NCBI RefSeq assembly: GCF_026914185.1
Contig: NC_070568.1
Span: 5,911,501 to 5,975,500 of the forward strand
Source of the DNA: Puccinia triticina
Taxonomy: Eukaryota > Basidiomycota > Pucciniomycetes > Pucciniales > Pucciniaceae
Length of the DNA: 64,000 nucleotides
Direction: 5' to 3'
Shown piece by piece: positions 55,480 to 64,000 of the stretch (position 1 is its first letter; the number at the start of each line of letters is the position of its first letter). The position numbers and the translations under genes are program-made. The notes under the pieces were generated by a model. It was not told the DNA's origin and searched no databases. It worked only from the letters and a program-made list of their open reading frames with translations.

Positions 55480-58400
55480 ATGAACCCCCAAGGACCGCCC
55501 CAAGCACCACCCACCCCTCAAGCCAGCCTCTTCTCAGCATCCATCCGCTCATCCGCAACCACCATGGCCACCACAACCTCCTCCTCAGCACACTCCTCCT
55601 TCGCCCACCACCCGCCATCAAACCTCTCCATCGACATGCCCATCGCAACATCCTCAGTCGTCAACAAGACCGCCTCCAGATCCGCATCCCTCTACCAGAA
55701 CTGTCTCGAAACCAGGGCCCTGCTCAGAAGAGTCCCGGGCTTCGAGCAAGGCCCATGGATCACCGAAACGAGGAACCCAAACAGTCTGCTCGATGGTACA
55801 CCCACCACCCCCTTCCTCACACAGAAAAACAAAAAAAACAAACAAACAACTCACTGACTCATCCTCTCAACAGACTCGCCCACCGACCCCAACACCCCGC
55901 ACTCCAAACACTCCTCCAATCCACTCGATCCAGTCACCCAGACCCTCGAGATCTTCAGACTCGGCTCCCCCCTCTGCTTCCTCTACAACGCCATCCTCAA
56001 CCCGCCCCTCACCCCTCCCGATCTGCCCAATCTGCCCCCACTCCCCCTCGGAAAGACCTGGAAGAACCTCAAGCCACTCAAAGTGCTCTGGTGTGTCCGG
56101 GATGACCTCAAGGGATGCCAGAAATCCGCCGCTCACTTCATCATGGCCCTCAAGACCGAACTCGGCTGGGGCACGGAAATCGATGAGATCCAAGAGAACG
56201 GGCTGATGGTCAACATGCTCTACGACGTCAACACTAACGCAACCGTCAAAGTATGTCAACCAATCAAATCAGCCATAAATAATAAACTGCTTATCCAACT
56301 GGCTTCTCCCACATCAATCAGGTTATCTCTAACGTCCTCAGACTCCTCCATCTCCTCAAAGCACTCGGCGTACTCCTACCCCCATCAGAGGACGAACTGG
56401 TACCGCACAGCAACGAACTCAACGTCGCCATGGACGATCGGGCCCGAGTAGTCAAAGAAATCCTCGAGAGCGAACGGAAATACGTCCAAGATCTAGAAGT
56501 CCTTCAGGTATCGTCTGCACACCCTCCTTCCGATACAACTCGTTGATTTGTCCTACTCACACAGAGTGTTGTTGACCCAGAACTACCAACGAGCCCTCCT
56601 CCAACGAGAGATCCTACCCTCAGACCAGATCCGCGCCCTCTTCATCAACCTCGACTCTCTCGTAGACTTCCAGAGACGCTTCCTGATCGGCGTCGAGGCC
56701 AATGCCCGTCTGCCGCCCGACGAACAACGTTTCGGCCATCTGTTCCACTCCTTCGAAGACTCCTTCTCATGCTATGAACCCTTTTGTGCGAACTTCGCCT
56801 CAGCTAGTCAGTTGGCCCAAGATGAAAACGCCGCCCTGACCGTTCGTAGAAGACCTCTGCCTCTGTCTCATTCGTCACACTCACTCACTAACCATCCCAT
56901 CCCATCCCCGATATATATGTCTATGTATTGGCACCACAGAAAGTGGCCGATATACTCGACCCAAACTACGAACTGCCCACATTTCTCATCAAGCCAGTCC
57001 AAAGGATCTGCAAATATCCTCTGCTCCTTCAGGTTCATTCTCTTCTCTTCCCCCTTTTCTATAAAAATGTCCCCGACACTGAACCACCTCATCCACTCTC
57101 TCTCTCTTAGCAATTGGTCAAACACACAAGCCCCAACGGGGCCTATTGGGACGAACTCAAAGAAGGCCTGGCCTCGATCACTCGAGTCACCGATGCCGTC
57201 AACGAGACCACCCGGCAACGTGAGAACGAACTGGCAGTCAACGACCTCAAGGAGCGGGTCGAGGACTGGAAGGGTCACGAACTCATCACCTTTGGTCAAC
57301 TGGTGCTCGAAGATACCTTCACGGTCGTCAAGAACGAGAGCGAACGAGAGTACCACGTCTACCTCTTCGAGCGGATCATCCTCTGCTGTAAGGAGGTCGG
57401 CGTCAAACTCGACAAGAAGGCCAGTAAACAGTCGATGAGCCTCAAAAAGAACAGCCAGATCAACAACTCTAACACTCACGGTGGCAAGCGAAAGAACACC
57501 CAGCAACTCAAAGGCCGGATATTTATCGCCAACGTCATGAGTGCCACCCCCCGTCCGGTCCCGCCTGGTTAGTATATATCTCCATCCAACCCCCCCAAAT
57601 AGATGATCTTCGACTGACCACAAACTCTCTTTAGGATCTCCACACCACCATCAGTATCTTCTGCAAGTAACATGGCGTGGTGATATATCAGAGGAATACT
57701 TTTCAATCAAATGTCGAACGGAGGAACAGCTGAAGAAGTGGCAAGCTGCGATCACCAAGGCGGTCGATGATGCAGTCGAGCGGCGGCGGCGACAAGTCCA
57801 CCATCTCTCATCAGGCTCCCGCTCCAAGATGAACAGCCCCCTATCTCAGTTCCCGAACACACCCCAGTCGGAAATAGGCCAGCCGCCGAATTCGGCCAGC
57901 TATCAGCACCACCCCGTCTCACATCCACCCCGGATCCCAGAACATCCCTACGCCCACTCGGGACATGGGAACGGGGGCGGGTCGATTAACAGTCGGACGT
58001 TCGAGGACGAGGAGGAGAGCTACCAGACGGATGCGGAGAGCTCGGTGAACGGGCGGAACACGCCCTCGGGCAGTCGTCGGACGACGGGGCATCGGTCGAT
58101 GCCGGCCGAGCGCTCCGAAGCCTCGTTTGGGCCCGGACGTGCTCGTGCCCAGACGGACGATGCGGCCTCGGCCAACCTGGCCCAGTGGCGCAACCAGATG
58201 CCCAACAGTTCGATCCCCCCCGTGCCCCGCTCAGGCCAGCTGACGCCTGCCAGCTCGGACGCCTACCTGCCCAACTCCCTGCGCTCGTCGACATCCAGTA
58301 AGCCGCTGCGTCATCAGCCCAGTCACGAGTGGGGCGCGGGGACGATCAACGGTTCAAACAACTTCTACCGCTCCGACGACCGAAACCATCCCCCTAGCTC

Positions 58401-59423
58401 CGGGCCCTCCGGCCATCCCCCTCTCCACGGACGCCACAACAACGAGCCCCAGCTGGTACCGTCGAATAGCAGCGGCGTCCCCATGTTCAGGAGCAGGTCC
58501 GCTAGCTCGCCCAACATCCACCAGTCCCCGGACTTCAACCAACAGTGGAACGCTGGCCTCCTCAACGCCGTCCCCTCCGTCCCTTCCATCCCCTCCGGCT
58601 CTATTGCCGGCTCTTCAAGAACCGCCTTGCCGCTCCATAACCAGGCCCATATGGGCCATATCAAGCAGCGCTCTAGTGACTCGAGTGCCGCTGCTATGAC
58701 CGACCGGTCTTCGACGGAGAGTCAGCGGCTCTCTGGAGGTACGTTTTCCCACACACACACACACACATAGACACGCCTACGGGGAACAAAATGCTAAAGT
58801 AGGGGTTTTCTTCCTTTTTTTTCGCAGGTGGGAATAGTACGGCGATGGGAAACAGGGGCCACATCCCGATGGCCCAGTCGGTCCATGGTGGACCAGGGGT
58901 GACCGGGCTGAGCTCGCGATACTCGTCGGGCCAGGCGGGGCTGACGAGCCATTCGGCGGCCAACTCGTTGATCACGTCGCGGAGCAGCGGGAGTCTGGTA
59001 GTAGTGCAGGGCGGGCCGGAGGGAGTTGTGCGGTATGCGCACGAGCACGGGGGAGGAGGGCCCGCGGGCTCGTCCTCGGCCGGCTCCAAGCACGGCCCGC
59101 CTCCCTCCTCCTCCTCCTCCTCCCACCCTCCTCCCCTGCCTTCTGCCAACGGCCCGACATCGATCCGCTTCAAGCTCCGTGCAGGCGAAGACACTTACGT
59201 GATCGTCACCCTCTCGACCGTCACCTACCACGAACTCATCGAGAAGATCTACAAGAAACTCCGGAACTGCGGCGTCGCTAAGGACTCCTCCACTCGGATT
59301 AAGATCCGCTACGAGGACGAGGAGGGCGACCTGATCCTTATCTGTAATGACGAGGACGTGTCTATGGCTATCGAGTGGATGCGATCTGTCGGCATCTCTC
59401 ATCTCTTGCTCTTTGTTGATTAA
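55480..59423 (+). CDS. CDC24: Cdc24/Scd1-type guanine nucleotide exchange factor for Cdc42
   Basis: Eight exons: 55480-55795, 55874-56250, 56322-56507, 56581-56841, 56940-57032, 57111-57567, 57635-58738 and 58828-59423. They give 1,129 residues in phase. It activates Cdc42 and so sets polarity and hyphal growth. Order of domains: disordered start; CDC24 calponin-like domain (LYQNCLETRALLRRVPGFE to MLYDVNTNATVK, about 70-231); Dbl-homology domain (VVKEILESERKYVQDLEVLQ, LVDFQRRFLIGVE, FLIKPVQRICKYPLLLQ, about 273-450); PH domain (VVKNESEREYHVYLFERIIL to LKKWQAAITKAVDD); a long Ser/Pro/Gly-rich linker; and a PB1 domain (SIRFKLRAGEDTY, RIKIRYEDEEGDLILICNDE, about 1043-1129) that binds a Bem1-type scaffold. 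It is longer than yeast Cdc24 because of the linker. Confidence 0.93.
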
Positions 59424-60590
59424 CATCCCCCACCCTCTCTCTTTTCTTCCTTTCTCTTTCTCCTCTCTGTTGCCGTCCGTCTCGTGCTCCTCCTAGTATT
59501 TCCTCTCTCTTTCTGTTTCTCACTTTTCTCCATCTGTTGATCCTCTCTCTCTCTCTCCTTATCTCTTTTTTTCCCGACCTCTTCTCTTTCGATGCGCCAT
59601 GTATTTTATTACGACAAGACTTTATATATTACTACACTCTTCTCTTTTCCACACACACACACAACATACATACGTATAAATACATTCATACACATACATA
59701 TATATTATTATTATTATTATTACTATTATTATTATTTACAGATACATAACAAATCAAAACAACAACCACAGATCTGTGGGTTTGTCTTGCAGACATACAC
59801 CACACCCACATACACATATGTATGCCAAGGAGTGTGCACATGTGAACACCAAGCATTTTATTCCTCTGTCTCATTTCTTCTGTGGCTCTCTCTCTCCCCA
59901 CCTCTTGCCATATAATCCTTAATTGAATATCACACACAATACTGAATTGTTTCTTTTAGTATGCAGTGTTTTCTTTTGTGGCTTGAATTAATATCATTTA
60001 TTACTCTGGGTTACATACTTACATATGTGTGCACTGGTGTATATGTATCATAGATAATCATTGTATAATTTGATGGAGTGAGTATAGCTACTGTCCTCAA
60101 AGTTTAAATTAGCAGAGATGGACATCGCCCCCTTCAGTAGGTACCTGTGTGCCCTTGCAGGTACCTATGGCTGGTGCAGAGCTTCATCCTTGCATCTTTA
60201 CCAAAATGGAACACCCCTCCCCTGCCATGGGCACAAAGCTTGTACTTTTTTTTTGGAAGGGGTTGTTGGATGTTATGTGGTGTGGTTGGTGGTTTATGTA
60301 GGTCAGAGGCATAGAATGTCTGCGCACCACAGCACGGGCAGAAATGCAGTGGGGCGGCTGAGCAAATGTGCAGTAAAGATGTCATCTGATACCCGGGTAC
60401 CCGCCACGGGTGTACTTGTTGCAAAAAACCCAAAATCTGGACACCCGCACCTGCGCAGGGGCTGGGGGCAGGTACCTGGGTACTTGTCGTGGGTACTTGC
60501 AAGTACTTGGTCTGTTTGCCACTCAGAATGGTTGCTCTCTTGCATTGCGGTGATTACACATCTTAAATAAAAAAAAGGGGAAAAAAACAA
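59424..60590. other. CDC24 3' flank and repeat debris
   Basis: CT-rich 3' region, then a TTA microsatellite at about 59703-59736. From 60120 to 60510 GGTACCTG and GGGTACCCG words recur on both strands, resembling the subterminal words of the 11.1-kb element. No gene supported. Confidence 0.45.
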
Positions 60591-60596
60591 GTAGCT

Positions 60597-62466
60597 CACC
60601 AGGGGGGAAAGTGTGGCACTCTCTGGAGAGTGCCAGGCCGTAATTCTGTCAGTCAAATGGTCTGATGTGAGTTAGATGTGAGTTGCAACTCTTTGTTCAA
60701 CTTTCTTCCCAACAGATGTGTGACTGTAGGCGAAGTGGTTGCAGGATGATCTGTAACTCAATTCCAACACATGGAAATCTCTTGGTTGAAACTTTCTACA
60801 AAATCCTGGATGTGAGCTTCAATTCACAAGATGTTTTGCCAAGAATGTAACTATCCTGATGCTCAAAGAATAAAATATCCTTGACCTAGTGACAAGGTGT
60901 ATTTTTCAGGGCTGATTTTTTCAATCAAAACCCACATAAAATCACATAATGAAAATATAGCAACCACAAAGGCTCAGCTAACTGGTAAATCAATCCTTGT
61001 GGGATATTTCTGCCATGCCTGTTCCCTTCATCAATTGAGAGGAAAGTTATGTAAAATTAAACTTCTCTTTTTTGAGTATCACGCAGTGTCAAAGCTGGGA
61101 AAACCTCTGTAACCTGCATTCCCTCCCTCTAATATGAAATGTGAACAATCAAAGAGGCCTTTTCACCAACCATGTTTACCAAGTGATGGTCCACTTCTGC
61201 AGGCTAAAGTTTGCCATGCCGTCAGCTGTTCATTTGGGACCATGCACCTTTTCTATGTGAATACGTGTTGCACAATTTTCCCTCACTTGACCTCCATCTG
61301 ATTGAAAAATGCAGCGGCTAGAGGTTAAAGTTATTATGCTTCACAGGGGGAAGGGGGCAGATTGGTGGATATCAACAGTCCAACAGTCATCAAGTGGAGG
61401 AAATCTTCACTCAATGACTTGACACCCCATTCATTGAGTGGAGGGGGTCTCAACTTGATTCCTGAAACACACCACTAAGTGTAGAATACCAGGGTGTACC
61501 AGGCATCAAGTGGGGGTACCCTCAACTTGTCAGAGTTTGGGATTGGGACCCCCGGTCAAAAACCCTGACATGTCCTCAGCTGCACCGCCTGCACCAGCCA
61601 TGTCCACCAACCCTGAAACAACCGTCAGCCACACTACGCCTCGTAAGTAACATACTTCCCTCTGACTCAACCAGACCAATGGATAAACCGGTTCTGATGA
61701 CAAGTAGTAACTAATGGTTCACCCTTGCCTACCGTCTCTTACAGACAATGAAAGCATGGACGTAGACCCCGCCCCAACCGGTTGTGCCTTACCAGCCGTG
61801 GCGTTATCCTCTTTTGACTGGACCAGACTCATTTAATTGAGCAGTAGTTGGACCCTCAGCCTGTACGCTACCAAAGCAGAAGTCACACCTGCTTGATGCC
61901 AAACAAGTATAAAAAGACTAATCTGTCCTCATCCCTTTCAGGCTATCCACTCATCCTCCCAGTTTCACTTTCCCACTTCAACTCCATCATATTTCCTTCT
62001 TCATCATCCACCGCTCCTCTCAATCCACAACTTATATCTCAATTTCACTTGCATCATCGACTTGCCTGCGACAACCTCGTACCACGACTAGTTATTCTTG
62101 GACCTTTTCTTGTCTCTTTTTTCTCATACACTTAGTGTGCCCTTAGAACTCTTGTAAACACAGCCTTACCACTGCACTTAAGGTACTTTGTGTTCTATTC
62201 AAATGTTTCTTCTTGTTTCTCTCTTTTCTCATGATGTTCACCATGAGCTGACTCTAAGAAATCTACCTTAAGTCTCCCAATTCTTGCACAACTCAATTAC
62301 CAACATGTTTGCCATGGAGTGGATCAAAGATCAGCCTGAGTTGAACATAAGGTCAACATATTTGAATCCTGAATGCCACATTCTCACACATTTGACATCA
62401 GACAGTCTTCCCAAAGGAACATACGGTCTGACACTCTCCAGGGAGTGCCACACTTTCCCCCCTGGT
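60597..62466. repeat. segment bounded by an inverted motif of about 45 bp
   Basis: CACCAGGGGGGAAAGTGTGG and the following CACTCTCTGGAGAGTGCC at 60597-60645 recur as the inverse at about 62422-62466. A further diverged inverse copy is at about 10605-10655. Between them lie CATCAAGTGG/CAACTTG hairpin words (61385-61530) and the small spliced frame at 61569-61836. It may be one element or two solo ends; no target duplication was found. Confidence 0.4.
61569..61836 (+). CDS. possible 53-aa two-exon ORF, Pro/Ser/Thr-rich
   Basis: ATG 61569 opens MSSAAPPAPAMSTNPETTV, with a donor GTAAGT at 61641 and an acceptor TTACAG at 61744. After splicing it continues HNESMDVDPAPTGCALPAVA and stops at 61834-61836. 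The composition recalls the start of rust retrotransposon Gag proteins, so it may be a truncated relic, not a host gene. Confidence 0.25.
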
Positions 62467-62499
62467 GTAGTAATTTATTTTCTCCCTGGTCTCCCTTTA

Positions 62500-64000
62500 C
62501 ATTTTTGCTTAGTCTCATTTGCCTTATTTATCTTCCATCTATGCAATACTCCGGGTTTTATTTTACCATTCTTGGAGTAAAAAACAACCACCATACCTTT
62601 GGTGACTGACAAGGCACCAAGTTAGTGCCTTTTAAGGGAAATGTAATCCCTCCCAAAGCTGAAAGATTGTTCAATGTCCACGGTTGTTGCTAGATATAAC
62701 CGTGTAAACGGCGTGAGCAAATCAAACTGGCCATCTGTGCTAGGAGACGGACCACTTACCAGGACAGCTTAAGACATCAAGGGCCATCCATAGCAGACCC
62801 CCATGAGTATTCCCTGCACGCCGTTGTTGCATGCACCATTTGAGGGGATTCACCGGCTGACTGTTGTATGTCAAAGTCAAGCCACCAGCTAGCCACATGT
62901 GAATTAGATCGGTCAATGTGTTGCCTCCTTGAGCTTTGGAGGCTCCAATCAAACCAGCAAGAACCCCTTTCTGGGGCTTTATTCCAGAGATTATCATACA
63001 TTAGCTGGAGTTTGAAACAATAGAGAGTAGAAGATACATATCTCAATCACTCACCTCTGGACAAGTGATAAGTTGTTGTGATGTCAATGGCTGAGAAGTA
63101 GGTTTGTAGTGAGATTCCCACATCTCACGGGTGAGACTTATCAATTATTCAATCCATTCCGGTTGCCATTGAGCTAGTTTGAAATATTCATCTTTAAAAG
63201 ATGGATGTAAGACCATAGCAACCCGGTATAGTGGCGAGCAGTTGGTCAGCGTGTAGTATTTATTTGTTAGCTGATGTCCAGCCCAACATGCATTCCTCAA
63301 TGCAGCAGGGTATTCTTCACGCTTTTCCAAGATCGCAGCAGAGAGATGGCTAGTAATCTGGTTGATGAAGACCACAATGTTGGCAATCCAAGCGGCACCA
63401 CAAATCAAGACCTGGAGGGTAATGTTGTATTGAAGAACCTCTACAAGGTTGCGGGCTAAGCTGAGATCCTCCTGGTCAATGTGATTTTGTGGAGCAAGAC
63501 CGTGGCGTTTATCTTTTTGCCACTGAAGGCCTCATATTGAAAATAAATTAGATTATCAGGACTAATAGTTGAGGTTGTGAGTAGGAAGAAAAGACTCACA
63601 TTGCTTCCAAGAATTGCAGAATACTTTTTAATTGCTCCAGAGTTGCATTCCAATGGGTACAAATGTCACACCCAAAATTATGCGGCCTTGAACACTCAGC
63701 CTCCTGAAAGAACTCCTTGAAAAGAGCCTTTGAATTCAGAGACTTGTTTAATTTCCTGGAAACGGCTCAGAACTGATTTAAAATCATATCATTTCAGTCA
63801 GTAAGCAATCATTCACATTTCTAATCAGTTTGAGTCAGCATCTTACCTTGGCTAAGGTGTCCTTGCAAGATTTGAAGGTGTAACAATTGTCTTCCCCCTT
63901 GTTGCTTAACTCGTTTGGATCAACATCCTCCAATTTGATCTCATCCTCACTGATGAGACCAGCGGCCAAGATCTGCTCCCTCAATTCATTGTTGAACTCA
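62500..64000 (-). pseudogene. hAT transposase relic, two in-frame stops, runs off the right edge
   Basis: Exons read from the right edge: to 63847 (QILAAGLISEDEIKLEDVD); about 63727-63600 (FGCDICTHWNATLEQLKSI, equivalent to the TRWNST motif); about 63550-63080 (LSLARNLVEVLQYNITLQ, ANIVVFINQITSHLSAAI, YRVAMVLHPSFKDEYFKLAQ); about 62970-62767 (NPLKWCMQQRRAGNTHGGLL, ALDVLSCP); and about 62700 onward (ATTVDIEQSFSFGRDYISLK). This is the C-terminal half of a different hAT lineage from the one at 52.5 kb. TAA occurs at 63145-63147 after QPEWIE and again at 62632-62634 after LKRH, beyond which homologous codons (LGALSVTKGMVV) continue. The N-terminal half lies outside the window. Confidence 0.75.

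Overview
The window looks like a gene-poor, transposon-rich stretch of a filamentous basidiomycete genome. A rust fungus (Pucciniales) is the most likely source. The reasons are dense short introns with GT-AG borders, Cdc24, Gpn1, TFIIE-beta and Crz1-type proteins of fungal character, an ER protein disulfide isomerase ending in HDEL, and hAT and PIF/Harbinger transposases of the kind abundant in rusts. The organism call is inference; no rRNA or other taxonomic marker is present.

Six conserved host genes can be modelled to the base, with every intron in phase: a Crz1-like zinc-finger regulator (7582-8985, minus), PDI (26531-28704, minus), GPN-loop GTPase 1 (33651-35336, plus), mitochondrial D-lactate dehydrogenase (46082-48928, minus), TFIIE beta (49465-50867, minus) and the Cdc42 exchange factor Cdc24 (55480-59423, plus). 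A Ser/Thr-rich single-pass membrane protein (29768-30584, minus) is modelled in part. These are housekeeping or signalling genes without operon-like linkage.

Two long many-exon genes, copy A (1207-5664) and copy B (19407-24800), are paralogues of a family I do not recognise. Each protein is built from repeats of a block of about seven exons behind a signal-peptide-like segment. Copy A carries an in-frame stop; copy B looks mostly intact.

The rest is repeat-driven. It includes a complete hAT element with an open 723-codon transposase and perfect 8-bp target duplications (52502-55284), ending 195 bp before the CDC24 start codon; a decayed second hAT transposase at the right edge; and two PIF/Harbinger-type elements, one retaining a transposase fragment. 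There is also a Tc1/pogo-like MITE, a MITE with 113-bp inverted arms, two solo LTRs with target duplications, an older LTR with a SINE nested in it, and two copies of a tRNA-derived SINE. Three non-autonomous elements (about 11.1, 14.2 and 44.5 kb) have interiors that are arrays of roughly 50-bp hairpin units; one is flanked by a perfect 8-bp duplication. A 28-bp minisatellite and a TAGCG-rich block lie between 37 and 39 kb.
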